DNA of 11,181 nt, taken from assembly GCA_023387295.1 (NCBI GenBank), contig JAEWIG010000289.1, forward strand, positions 1 to 11,181, in the 5' to 3' direction. Positions within the stretch are counted from its first letter, which is position 1. The number at the start of each line of letters is the position of its first letter. The notes beneath the pieces were generated by a model that was not told the DNA's origin, did not search any database, and saw only the letters and a program-made list of their open reading frames with translations. The position numbers and the translations under genes are program-made. Positions 1 through 6,698 of the stretch are shown here, piece after piece. Source of the DNA: Bacillota bacterium. Its GTDB lineage: Bacteria > Bacillota > Bacilli > Bacillales > Cytobacillaceae.

Positions 1-60
1 ACAAGCCTCGATGTTAACGAAGTAATCGTAAGCGCAGTGAAATGAAGCCGATGACATTTT
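1..60 (+). repeat. Truncated copy of a hairpin repeat also present at 7014-7094
   Basis: This stretch matches the reverse complement of 7014-7056 in ordered blocks: ACGAAGTAATC at 17-27, AGCGCAG at 31-37, GAAATGAA at 39-46 and GACATTT at 53-59, with changes between them. In the complete copy these blocks form the apical hairpin and the 3' arm of a long inverted repeat. The left arm of this copy lies outside the window. The inner hairpin is kept (CGAT-G-TTA against TAATCG) although its bases differ from the other copy. It sits just past the mtnU stop codon. It is an intergenic repeat, and I see no coding potential in it. Confidence 0.7.
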
Positions 61-73
61 GCATATATAGTGA

Positions 74-874
74 TTATCTGGTGGTTTTACTATATTTAGC
101 ATATAGATCTGTCCGTCGATCTTGGAAAACTGGTATCGTATTCCTGACACGTTCAACCTCCGCCAAATCAATATCAGCGTAAAAAATTCCTTCATCGGTT
201 TGATTGTTTAAAAGAATTTCTCCCCATGGAGCAATCACCATTGAATGTCCATTGAACTCATTATTCGGATTCGTGCATACAGGATTTACTGCCACGATAT
301 AGCATTGGTTTTCGATTGCTCGGGCTTGTAATAATAATTGCCAATGATCAATTCGTGTTGTTGGCCATTGTGCTGGGATAAACATAATTTTTGCCCCTTT
401 TAACGTGTGAGTACGAATCCATTCAGGAAAGCGTAGCTCATAGCAAATAACTCCACCACATGGTACGCCATCTAATTCAAATAAATTCTCACCTTGGCCA
501 GGCTGTAAAAATAAATGCTCATCCATTAGTTTAAATAAATGGGCCTTATCATACTCTGCAATAATATTTCCACTTCTATTTGCAACGTACATCGTATTGT
601 AAAAACCATCTGTTTTTTTAGTCGATACTGATCCCCCAACAATATTTATTTGGTGCTCTTTTGCCAGCTTGCCTAGAAGTTGTTTTGTTTTCTCACCGTT
701 TTCATCAGCTAAATCATTCAGTTGCTTCAGTGCAAATCCCGAGTTCCACATTTCAGGAAAAACAACGATATCAGCTTGGCCATTTGCTGCATCCGCGACA
801 TACTTTTCCACTGCTAAAAAATTTTTTTCAAGGTCTGCAAACGCAATGTCCATTTGTACACAAGCAATTTTCAT
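74..874 (-). CDS. mtnU: Omega-amidase of methionine salvage (2-oxoglutaramate amidase, nitrilase superfamily)
   Basis: This is a 266-residue carbon-nitrogen hydrolase, full length for the family. The Glu-Lys-Cys catalytic triad is visible as E41 (VFPEMWNSGF), K110 (EYDKAHLF) and C144 (GVICYELRFPEW). Nitrilase-superfamily omega-amidases hydrolyse 2-oxoglutaramate, the product of glutamine transamination, to 2-oxoglutarate and ammonia. That makes a glutamine-dependent aminotransferase effectively irreversible. The divergent neighbour is MtnE, the aminotransferase expected to produce this substrate, which supports the mtnU call over a generic nitrilase. The start has a good ribosome binding site (AGGGGGA, six bases before ATG). 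I see no clear terminator after the stop codon, only the repeat at 1-60. The enzyme is predicted cytoplasmic. The family is certain; the exact substrate is inferred from context. Confidence 0.86.
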   Translation of the reverse strand: MKIACVQMDIAFADLEKNFLAVEKYVADAANGQADIVVFPEMWNSGFALKQLNDLADENGEKTKQLLGKLAKEHQINIVGGSVSTKKTDGFYNTMYVANRSGNIIAEYDKAHLFKLMDEHLFLQPGQGENLFELDGVPCGGVICYELRFPEWIRTHTLKGAKIMFIPAQWPTTRIDHWQLLLQARAIENQCYIVAVNPVCTNPNNEFNGHSMVIAPWGEILLNNQTDEGIFYADIDLAEVERVRNTIPVFQDRRTDLYAKYSKTTR

Positions 875-905
875 TTTCCGTCCCCCTAGACATTTTTACT
901 TTAAG

Positions 906-932
906 ATTATAGAATTTTGTAGTAATTCGCAA
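906..932 (-). promoter_or_regulatory. Putative sigma-A promoter for mtnU
   Basis: On the minus strand a perfect TATAAT lies at 911-906, with a TTGCGA -35-like hexamer at 932-927 and a short 15-base spacer. Transcription would begin about 25 bases before the mtnU ATG. The 119-bp gap shared with mtnE shows no S-box (SAM riboswitch) core, unlike several methionine-salvage operons in Bacillus. Confidence 0.45.
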
Positions 933-993
933 TTTATTTCAGTCATTAACCAATCTTTAATAGAAAATTAGGACTAGGAGTGGGGTAAAACAA

Positions 994-2157
994 ATGGAGT
1001 TCTCAGACCGTTTAAAAAAATTACCTGTTCAATTTTTTGCGTCTCTTGTTGAAAAAGTAAATAAGGCTGTTTCTGAGGGGCGTGACATAATTAATTTAGG
1101 ACAAGGGAATCCAGACCAGCCAACACCATCACATATCATTCATGCTCTGCAAAACGCAGCAGAGGATCCAAAAACCCATAAATATTCTCCCTTTCGTGGC
1201 ATTCGTGAATTAAGAGTGGCTGCTGCTGAGTTCTACGAAAAGCAATATGGAGTTTCGATTAATCCAGACACAGAGGTTGCAATCCTTTTTGGGACAAAAA
1301 TTGGACTTGTTGAGCTTCCAATGTGTTTATTAAATGAAGGCGAATTAATGTTATTGCCAGATCCAGGCTATCCTGATTATTTATCAGGTGTTGTGTTAGC
1401 GAATGTTCAATACGAAACATTTCCTTTAAAAGCAGAAAATCATTTCTTGCCTGATTACGCAGCGATTCCAAATGAGCAAAAAGACAAAGCAAAACTGATG
1501 TATCTTAACTATCCGAACAATCCAACTGGTGCAACTGCAGATCGTGCCTTCTTTGAGGAAACGGTTGCTTTTGCGAAAGAGAATAATATTGCAGTATTGC
1601 ATGATTTTGCTTATGGAGCTATTGGATTTGATGACGAAAAGCCTGTTAGTTTCCTGGAAATTGAAGGCGCGAAAGATGTAGGCATTGAAATGTATACATT
1701 ATCAAAAACCTATAATATGGCAGGCTGGCGTGTAGGCTTTGCTGTAGGTAATCCGAAAATGATTGAAGCTCTAAACCTCATTCAGGATCATATGTATTGC
1801 AGCCTCTTTCCTGCCGTTCAAATAGCAGCTGCGACTGCATTAAGAGAAGATCAGAAATGTGTTGATGAACTGGTTGCGCGATATGAAAGCCGTCGTAATG
1901 TCTTAATTGAAGAATGTCTTAAAATTGGTTGGCAGGTTAAGGCTCCAAAAGGGTCATTTTTCGCTTGGTTACCTGTCCCTAATGGCTTTACAAGTGAGAC
2001 GTTCTCCGATTATTTACTCGAAAAAGCAGATGTTGCCGTTGCCGCGGGGAACGGATTTGGTACATATGGAGAAGGGTATATTAGAGTAGGTTTGTTAGTT
2101 GATGAAGATAGATTAGTTGAAGCAGTAGGGCGAATTGGCAAGCTTAGACTGTTTTAA
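994..2157 (+). CDS. mtnE: Methionine-salvage aminotransferase (PLP, class I), probably glutamine-dependent
   Basis: This is a 387-residue fold-type I aminotransferase. The PLP lysine is K238 in SKTYNMAGWRVGF. Other signatures are N176 in YPNNPTG, D204 and Y207 in HDFAYG, the early GQGNPDQPTP segment (residues 37-45), and the carboxylate-binding R364 in GYIRVGL. MtnE transaminates 4-methylthio-2-oxobutyrate to methionine in the last step of methionine salvage, preferring glutamine in tandem with an omega-amidase. The divergent mtnU supplies that partner here. The start at 994 is preceded by AGGAGTGGGG with eight bases to ATG. The gene ends in its own terminator at 2166-2201. The related call is the generic MalY/PatA-like aminotransferase; the N-terminal FSDRLKKLPVQFFASL segment and the mtnU partner favour MtnE. 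Confidence 0.85.
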   Translation: MEFSDRLKKLPVQFFASLVEKVNKAVSEGRDIINLGQGNPDQPTPSHIIHALQNAAEDPKTHKYSPFRGIRELRVAAAEFYEKQYGVSINPDTEVAILFGTKIGLVELPMCLLNEGELMLLPDPGYPDYLSGVVLANVQYETFPLKAENHFLPDYAAIPNEQKDKAKLMYLNYPNNPTGATADRAFFEETVAFAKENNIAVLHDFAYGAIGFDDEKPVSFLEIEGAKDVGIEMYTLSKTYNMAGWRVGFAVGNPKMIEALNLIQDHMYCSLFPAVQIAAATALREDQKCVDELVARYESRRNVLIEECLKIGWQVKAPKGSFFAWLPVPNGFTSETFSDYLLEKADVAVAAGNGFGTYGEGYIRVGLLVDEDRLVEAVGRIGKLRLF

Positions 2158-2165
2158 GAATAGAA

Positions 2166-2201
2166 GCTTAAGCATTAAGACTCCAATGCTTAAGCCTTTT
2201 T
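2166..2201 (+). terminator. Intrinsic terminator of mtnE
   Basis: An 11-bp perfect stem, GCTTAAGCATT (2166-2176) with AATGCTTAAGC (2185-2195), has an eight-base loop and is followed by CTTTTTC. It lies nine bases past the mtnE stop. The same stem could end transcription of the convergent gene that stops at 2218, although the U-run on that side (TTCTATTCTT) is weak. Confidence 0.85.
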
Positions 2202-2217
2202 CATTTCTACTACCCTG

Positions 2218-2595
2218 CTATTCTGACTTTTTATTTAAATTCATCAGTACATTGAAGCAGAAGGAAAACACACCAATTAACGTGACTGCTCCCCCAAGTG
2301 TAGCAATCGGGAACAGAACTCCTGGTCCACCTAATATTGCCCATCCAATTGCAAGCATCATCCAAGGCAAGCCAATATTATGGAGCCAGAAATGAGTTTT
2401 TGCTAGCTTCGTATTCTCTAAATGAGGAAAATGCAGGTATAGTAATCCAACTAATCCAAATGTCATCCAACCTAATAAATTAAAATGAACATGTAATGAT
2501 TTCAGCGCAAAATCATGCGTGAATGACATAAATAAACCAAGGGCAATTCCGATCATAAAGTAGATAACAGCAATCTTTATCATTTTTTTCGCCAT
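2218..2595 (-). CDS. Small membrane protein resembling a fragment of heme-copper oxidase subunit I
   Basis: The protein has 125 residues and four predicted membrane helices, at about residues 6-25, 38-56, 70-89 and 95-118. Helix 2 begins LKSLHVHFNLLGWMTFGLVGL, which resembles the helix of cbb3-oxidase and NorB-type subunit I that carries a low-spin heme histidine. Histidines fall at 27, 35, 37, 55, 58, 68 and 72. Full-length subunit I proteins have 12 or more helices and about 450 residues, so this is a short relative and not an oxidase. Heme binding is possible but unproven. The start is chosen at ATG 2595, because GAGGTG lies six bases upstream; an in-frame GTG three codons earlier overlaps that site. 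It is a single gene convergent with mtnE. The role is unknown. Confidence 0.75.
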   Translation of the reverse strand: MAKKMIKIAVIYFMIGIALGLFMSFTHDFALKSLHVHFNLLGWMTFGLVGLLYLHFPHLENTKLAKTHFWLHNIGLPWMMLAIGWAILGGPGVLFPIATLGGAVTLIGVFSFCFNVLMNLNKKSE

Positions 2596-2627
2596 CCTTA
2601 TCACCTCACTCTCATCAAAGTTAATTT

Positions 2628-2655
2628 ATAATATTCAGTTATTTTTTAATGACCA
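2628..2655 (-). promoter_or_regulatory. Possible promoter of the small oxidase-like membrane gene
   Basis: On the minus strand TGGTCA (2655-2650) and TATTAT (2633-2628) are separated by 16 bases, about 33 bases before the ATG. The matches to sigma-A consensus are 4/6 and 5/6. The region is AT-rich, so chance matches are likely. Confidence 0.3.
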
Positions 2656-2720
2656 CGCTTTCATACAAAAGTTTTTTCTTTTATTTAAAGCCTTAATAGC
2701 GATGATGAAAAAGCTAAAGT

Positions 2721-2765
2721 AAAAGCACGAATGATTGAGTTGTTTTACTCAACATTCGTGCTTTT
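2721..2765 (-). terminator. Terminator after the GalT-like gene, two-part stem
   Basis: The outer stem AAAAGCACGAAT (2721-2732) pairs with ATTCGTGCTTTT (2754-2765). An inner stem TTGAGT (2735-2740) pairs with ACTCAA (2747-2752) around a six-base loop. It starts within three bases of the stop codon of the gene at 2768. The U-run on the minus strand is CTTTTACTTT. The stem also has a T-run on the plus strand, but no plus-strand gene reaches it. Confidence 0.8.
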
Positions 2766-2767
2766 TG

Positions 2768-3775
2768 TTATGAAAAATACCTCCTCGCTTTAGCGGCGAT
2801 TTCCTCTGGAGATTTATAGGTAAGTGGCTCCTGGTGTAGGGCTTGGAAAAAATTCATATCACTCGTATCCAGCATTCCAATCGTAAAACGCGGGATGAGA
2901 CGGGCATGGATCGACTGCTTAGATTCCTTGTCTACAGATAGATTTAATACCATATTAAAGCTTGCAAAGCCTTGCTCTCCTAAAATAGCAAAAATCTCTT
3001 TTAATCCTTCTGCAAAATATGCCCAATCCTCTTCCTGTAGGTCATCAATCGTATATTTTTCTGGAAAAATAGCGATAAAGTCATTTTGACCCTTTGGAGC
3101 ATAGGCATGCATCCAAGCAGCACTTCCCTTTTCCCCAATCCATCTCTCCCCATGAGACTTTTCTGTTTCATAAAGTGCTTTAAAGATGTCTTCACCATAA
3201 GCTTTCCCCTTTTCACTTGAGAGAGCCTGATAGTTTGTTGGCGAATCTGATGCGGCTACATGAATATGGGGGTGAATGATACTTCCACCAGAATGTGGTA
3301 AGTAATTCCAATTAATTGATAGATAGCGTGCGTCTATATCTGTTTCTACTACTTTCTTGATATATTGTTGTGCAGCCATAAACGCATCCGTTATCAGCTT
3401 CGTCGTAAATTCCTCTAAACGAACATAGTGCTTTCCCGAAAAAACAACGACCCCATTATGCTTGCTATACGGAAAAAGATTCGGGAAAACAGTTGCTTCC
3501 CCATGGAAAATTCGTCCCTTTTCAGCTATTTCCTTAGGAAACATCGGTGTCAATTTTAATAGATTTTCTGGGCAAAATGGACACTTTGTTCCACTCGTTT
3601 CTTCCGCTACTTTAAGATAATCTGGAGGTGTAAAAGTTAGCCCACTATCAAAAATAATACGTGATGTTTCACCTGTCATCGGACAGATTCGAATCTCCGT
3701 TTTTCGTTCAATCGCATTCCCTTTACTGTCATTGAACGTAAACCGTTCTTCCTTCTTGAGGAATTTTAATCCCAT
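2768..3775 (-). CDS. GalT/HIT-superfamily protein, DUF4931-like putative nucleotidyltransferase
   Basis: The 335-residue protein has the layout of galactose-1-phosphate uridylyltransferase relatives. An N-terminal RICPMTGE segment lies near residue 29, a zinc-type CPFCPEN motif uses C65 and C68, and GGSIIHPHIHV (163-173) contains the catalytic-type HPH at 168-170. A late SIHARLIPRF (288-297) recalls the C-terminal metal-site histidine region of GalT. True GalT has HPHGQ; here the glutamine position is H172, giving an H-x-H-x-H pattern closer to HIT proteins. I recall the family as DUF4931 in Bacillales; no substrate is known to me. No galactose genes are nearby. The start at 3775 has AAAGGTGG upstream with rather long spacing (11 bases), and an ATG seven bases further upstream is in another frame. 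The protein is predicted cytoplasmic. Confidence 0.75.
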   Translation of the reverse strand: MGLKFLKKEERFTFNDSKGNAIERKTEIRICPMTGETSRIIFDSGLTFTPPDYLKVAEETSGTKCPFCPENLLKLTPMFPKEIAEKGRIFHGEATVFPNLFPYSKHNGVVVFSGKHYVRLEEFTTKLITDAFMAAQQYIKKVVETDIDARYLSINWNYLPHSGGSIIHPHIHVAASDSPTNYQALSSEKGKAYGEDIFKALYETEKSHGERWIGEKGSAAWMHAYAPKGQNDFIAIFPEKYTIDDLQEEDWAYFAEGLKEIFAILGEQGFASFNMVLNLSVDKESKQSIHARLIPRFTIGMLDTSDMNFFQALHQEPLTYKSPEEIAAKARRYFS

Positions 3776-3841
3776 GTCCCATTAGTCCACCTTTCATTAC
3801 AATCTAATTACTTATTCCATACATATTGAATAATTCCTGTT

Positions 3842-3891
3842 AAAAAAGAGCCAATCTTCCACAGCTTTCATGCTGCAGAAAATGGGCTCTT
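3842..3891 (-). terminator. Terminator of the amino acid ABC operon
   Basis: On the minus strand AAGAGCC (3891-3885) pairs with GGCTCTT (3852-3846). An inner CAGC/GCTG helix lies within the long loop, and a run of six T follows. It begins about 15 bases past the ATPase stop codon and separates the operon from the GalT-like gene. Confidence 0.8.
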
Positions 3892-3905
3892 AACCTGTTC
3901 TGTTA

Positions 3906-4646
3906 TTAATGATGCATTAACGTACGTTTTAAAAATTCTCGCGTTCGTTCCTGAGTTGGATTTTGAAAGATTTGCTCTGGGCTACCTTCTTCGGCAATAA
4001 CACCTTTTTCCATAAAAACAACGCGATCAGATACTTCTCTCGCAAATCCCATTTCATGGGTAACGATAAGCATCGTCAAACCACTCTCTGCAAGCTCTGC
4101 CATGACCTTTAGAACTTCTCCGACCATTTCCGGGTCAAGCGCTGAGGTTGGCTCATCAAAAAGCATCACATCTGGTTCCATCGAAAGGGCTCGAGCGATC
4201 GCGACACGCTGTTTTTGACCACCAGATAATTGCTTCGGTTTGGCATTTACATACTTCTCCATGCCGACAACCTTTAAATATTTCATCGCTACCTTTTCCG
4301 CCTCTTCTTTGGAGCGTTTCAGTACCTTCATTTGTCCAACAACACAATTACTCAATACATCGTGATTATTAAATAAATTAAATTGTTGAAACACCATGCC
4401 TAGCTTTGTCCGATAAGCATATATATCATGCTTATCATCTAATATATTTTCGCCATGATAAATGATTTTTCCACCATTAGGTTTTTCCAATAAATTTATA
4501 CAACGTAAGAGAGTCGATTTCCCAGATCCAGAGGAGCCGATGATACAAACGACCTCTCCTTTATTCACGGAAAAATTAATATCCTTTAATACTTCATGAC
4601 TTCCATACGATTTGCTTAAATGCTGTATATCTATTACCTTTTCCAA
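3906..4646 (-). CDS. Polar amino acid ABC transporter, ATP-binding subunit (predicted lysine importer)
   Basis: This 246-residue ATPase belongs to the GlnQ/HisP family. All ABC motifs are intact: Walker A GSSGSGKS (37-44), Q-loop Q87, signature LSGGQ (140-144), Walker B MLFDEPT (161-167) with D164 and E165, and switch histidine H197 in VTHEMG. It would power uptake at the inner face of the membrane together with the permease 37 bases upstream. The start codon is TTG at 4646, supported by AAGGAGG seven bases upstream; no ATG is well placed. It is the last gene of the operon, ending at the terminator at 3842-3891. Substrate choice rests with the binding protein. Lysine is inferred from the riboswitch in the operon leader. 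Confidence 0.95.
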   Translation of the reverse strand: MEKVIDIQHLSKSYGSHEVLKDINFSVNKGEVVCIIGSSGSGKSTLLRCINLLEKPNGGKIIYHGENILDDKHDIYAYRTKLGMVFQQFNLFNNHDVLSNCVVGQMKVLKRSKEEAEKVAMKYLKVVGMEKYVNAKPKQLSGGQKQRVAIARALSMEPDVMLFDEPTSALDPEMVGEVLKVMAELAESGLTMLIVTHEMGFAREVSDRVVFMEKGVIAEEGSPEQIFQNPTQERTREFLKRTLMHH

Positions 4647-4683
4647 CTGTTCTCCTCCTTCAATTATGCCTTAGCTCCAAAAA

Positions 4684-5409
4684 TTAGCGAGCTTTTGTTT
4701 CAATCATGCTGTAATTTTCCGGACCATCTAATCGTCTTTCGAAATAACGGAGAATTAACGTGACGGAGAAAGTCATAACAAAATATAGAATACATGCAAC
4801 AAAGAAAGGCTCAAAATACTTGAAGCTAATACCAGCTACTGTTTTCGTTTGGAAGTATAATTCTGTTACACCAATTACGTTTAATACGGACGTATCTTTA
4901 ATATTTATAATAAATTGATTACCTGTCGCTGGTAAGATATTCCGAATAACTTGCGGAAGGACAACATTTAACATCGTTTGTATATGATTCATGCCAATAG
5001 CGTGAGCTGCTTCAAACTGTCCTTTATCAATGGAAATAACTCCACCACGAACAATTTCTGCCATATAAGCCCCTGTATTAATGGAAACGATAACGATAGC
5101 TGCTAAAGTTCGGTCCATGTCAATGCCAAAAGCTAAAGCTGAACCATAAAAAATAACCATCGCCTGTACAATCATCGGTGTTCCTCGGAAAAACTCAATA
5201 TAAATAGATAGGATAGCATTAATAATCTTTAATAAAATTCGTTTTGATTTTTTTTCAGGCGCAGGAATTGTCCGAATGACACCTGCTAATAATCCAATAA
5301 TCGCTCCAATTAATGTTCCAATTATTGAAATAAAGAGTGTCATCCCTGCCCCACGAAGGAACATCGGCCAGTTGTTTGCAACCATTGTTAAAATATACTC
5401 TAAGCTCAT
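4684..5409 (-). CDS. Polar amino acid ABC transporter, permease subunit
   Basis: This is a 241-residue HisM/GlnP-type permease. Hydrophobic segments lie at about residues 22-46, 62-72, 80-96, 101-119, 150-170 and 200-221. The cytoplasmic EAA loop that docks on the ATPase is visible at GQFEAAHAIGMN (130-141). The FFRGTPMIVQ segment (73-82) is typical of the family. As the only permease in the operon it probably works as a homodimer. The ATG at 5409 is preceded by AGGGGGGAAAGT. A folded repeat and a hairpin lie between it and the binding protein gene upstream (5410-5679), so its mRNA level may differ from that of the lipoprotein. Confidence 0.95.
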   Translation of the reverse strand: MSLEYILTMVANNWPMFLRGAGMTLFISIIGTLIGAIIGLLAGVIRTIPAPEKKSKRILLKIINAILSIYIEFFRGTPMIVQAMVIFYGSALAFGIDMDRTLAAIVIVSINTGAYMAEIVRGGVISIDKGQFEAAHAIGMNHIQTMLNVVLPQVIRNILPATGNQFIINIKDTSVLNVIGVTELYFQTKTVAGISFKYFEPFFVACILYFVMTFSVTLILRYFERRLDGPENYSMIETKAR

Positions 5410-5433
5410 ACTTTCCCCCCTAATCGAAATGCG

Positions 5434-5597
5434 GAAGCGCCTTGTTCAGCCCCGACAAGCATAAGACAAGCCGGCAGGAAGGTTGTTTTTAACCTTCTTG
5501 ACGGATTGACTTATGACCTCGAGGTCGATAAAATCGCGACGTCCTGTCGCATTATCGACACTAGTACATCCTGTACGTCGGGGCTAGGCGCTGAAGC
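5434..5597. repeat. Highly structured, cloverleaf-like intergenic element inside the ABC operon
   Basis: Nearly the whole element can fold. The closing stem pairs 5436-5442 plus 5448-5456 with 5577-5592: 16 bp with one five-base bulge (core AGCCCCGAC against GTCGGGGCT). Inside are three arms. One runs from 5460 to 5515, with a 10-bp tip closing a GTTTTT loop at 5485-5490. The second is 5524-5559 (GTCGATAA with TTATCGAC, and GCGAC with GTCGC around GTCCT). The third is 5564-5576 (GTAC atcct GTAC). A perfect 12-bp palindrome, GACCTCGAGGTC, spans 5515-5526. It is more GC-rich than its surroundings and encodes no credible protein. I recall similar intergenic elements in Bacillaceae genomes but cannot verify that here. 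Because the stems are palindromic, orientation cannot be assigned with confidence. Confidence 0.75.
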
Positions 5598-5638
5598 TAG
5601 ACATCTAGAAATGTGGAAGCTCCTTTCAGCAAAGCTAA

Positions 5639-5668
5639 ATACCGACTGCAAAAGGATGCAGCCGGTAT
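5639..5668 (-). terminator. Hairpin after the binding-protein gene, weak or partial terminator
   Basis: ATACCG (5639-5644) pairs with CGGTAT (5663-5668), and CTGCA (5646-5650) pairs with TGCAG (5657-5661), with one mismatch between the two helices and a six-base loop. On the minus strand the bases after the stem are TTTAGCTTT, a poor U-run. It lies 11 bases past the lipoprotein stop. Such hairpins in binding-protein operons often stabilise the first cistron or let some transcripts read through to the permease gene, which would fit here. Confidence 0.6.
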
Positions 5669-5679
5669 CACTTTCATCA

Positions 5680-6534
5680 TTATTCTGCAGCTGGTTGATT
5701 CTTTATCGCAGTATCCATAATGTTTTGTCGTTCTTCTTCAGAAATACCTGCTAAAATTTCATTGATTTTCTCCGTTACTTCACTGCCTTTTACCAGTCCG
5801 ACAGCAATAGCTGTATCTGCCTCGTCTGCTTTAAATCCATCAGTAAACTCAACCATTGCAAAATTTTCGTTAGCTGAGGAAGCACTTATCCCTTCAGGAC
5901 GTTCTGATACGTATCCATCAAGCATACCTGATTCTAATGCCACTCTCATTGCTGGAAAGTTATCCATAGCTGGTTGTTTCTTTACGCCATCAATTTGATC
6001 GATAACCGCGTAATGAGATGTATTTAACTGACCAGTTACTTTTGCACCATTAAAGTCTTGGATTGACGTTGCATTTTCATAAGGTCCACCCTTTTTAACA
6101 ACCATTACAAAATGTGAAGTATAATAGTTTTCTGAGAAGTCAATTGTTTCTTTACGTTCATCAGTTGGGGACATTCCCGCGATAATGGCATCGATTTTAC
6201 CAGAAGTTAATGCCGGAACTAAGCCATCCCACTCTAACTTCACAATGACTAATTCTTTTCCTAAGCCTTCAGCTATCTTCTTTGCGATCTCTACATCATA
6301 GCCGCCAGCATATTCAGCATTACCATCAATTTTCACTCCACCGTTAGAATCGTCTAACTGTGTCCAGTTGAATGGTGCATATCCAGCTTCCATTCCTATC
6401 TTAAATGTGTCACTTCCACCTTCAGCCTCTCCTGAACCAGTTGTTTTCTCTGTATTTCCACCTGTACCACATCCCGCTAAAAGTAAAATCATCGATAATG
6501 ATAATACTATTAACATTGATAATTTTTGTCTCAT
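5680..6534 (-). CDS. Amino acid ABC transporter substrate-binding lipoprotein (predicted lysine binding)
   Basis: This is a 284-residue extracellular solute-binding protein of family 3. The N-terminus is a lipoprotein signal: MRQKL, a hydrophobic stretch, then LLLAGC with the lipidated cysteine at C22, and a Gly/Ser/Thr/Glu linker to about residue 41. The mature domain begins TFKIGMEAGYAPFNW. The family signature MSPTDERKETIDFS lies at 121-134; R127 is placed to hold the ligand carboxylate. D206 in LDGYVSE is a typical late ligand contact. The start is taken at 6534, because AAGGGGGA lies seven bases upstream of ATG; an in-frame ATG 14 codons earlier would put charged residues before the signal peptide. 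Transcription is controlled by the upstream lysine riboswitch. Cystine, arginine or glutamine binding cannot be excluded from sequence. Confidence 0.94.
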   Translation of the reverse strand: MRQKLSMLIVLSLSMILLLAGCGTGGNTEKTTGSGEAEGGSDTFKIGMEAGYAPFNWTQLDDSNGGVKIDGNAEYAGGYDVEIAKKIAEGLGKELVIVKLEWDGLVPALTSGKIDAIIAGMSPTDERKETIDFSENYYTSHFVMVVKKGGPYENATSIQDFNGAKVTGQLNTSHYAVIDQIDGVKKQPAMDNFPAMRVALESGMLDGYVSERPEGISASSANENFAMVEFTDGFKADEADTAIAVGLVKGSEVTEKINEILAGISEEERQNIMDTAIKNQPAAE

Positions 6535-6629
6535 CTCACATTTCCCCCTTTTTATCTTGACGATGTTTGCTGTCAATTATATCATAAATCTGATTATTCT
6601 ATCTATTCTAATATTTTTTAAAATTATAT

Positions 6630-6659
6630 AAAAAAAGACCTGAGATAAACTCAGGTCTT
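6630..6659 (-). terminator. Riboswitch-controlled intrinsic terminator
   Basis: On the minus strand a perfect 10-bp stem, AAGACCTGAG (6659-6650) with CTCAGGTCTT (6644-6635), has a five-base loop and is followed by seven T. It lies 40 bases beyond the aptamer and about 100 bases before the lipoprotein start, the right place for an expression platform. Lysine binding is expected to favour it. I could not assign the antiterminator pairing with confidence; AGGTGTCT at about 6667-6674 (minus) can pair imperfectly with the left arm. Confidence 0.92.
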
Positions 6660-6698
6660 GAATAGACAGACACCTAAATTTCCCTCTCTTTTCCCGTG

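Noticed and set aside
1..45. Apparent C-terminus of a plus-strand protein (TSLDVNEVIVSAVK, then stop)
   Set aside because: The same bases are part of a non-coding hairpin repeat that recurs at 7014-7094, where the frame is not conserved. No known C-terminus is recognised.
875..993. SAM riboswitch between mtnU and mtnE
   Set aside because: The gap is only 119 bases, holds two ribosome binding sites and a TATAAT, and shows none of the S-box core sequences or helices.
2596..2604. GTG start three codons upstream for the small oxidase-like protein
   Set aside because: That GTG is itself part of the GAGGTG ribosome binding site that serves the ATG at 2595.
5276..5464. Plus-strand open frame antisense to the permease start
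   Set aside because: It is an antisense shadow of the permease gene without its own signals.
5506..5754. Plus-strand open frame of 82 codons (begins MTYDLEVDKIATSC)
   Set aside because: It is the folded intergenic element read as protein and runs antisense into the lipoprotein gene. It has no ribosome binding site or protein-like composition.
6535..6576. 14-codon N-terminal extension of the binding protein
   Set aside because: It would place charged residues (MTANIVKIKRGKCE) before a standard lipoprotein signal, and the ribosome binding site AAGGGGGA is inside it, correctly spaced for the ATG at 6534.
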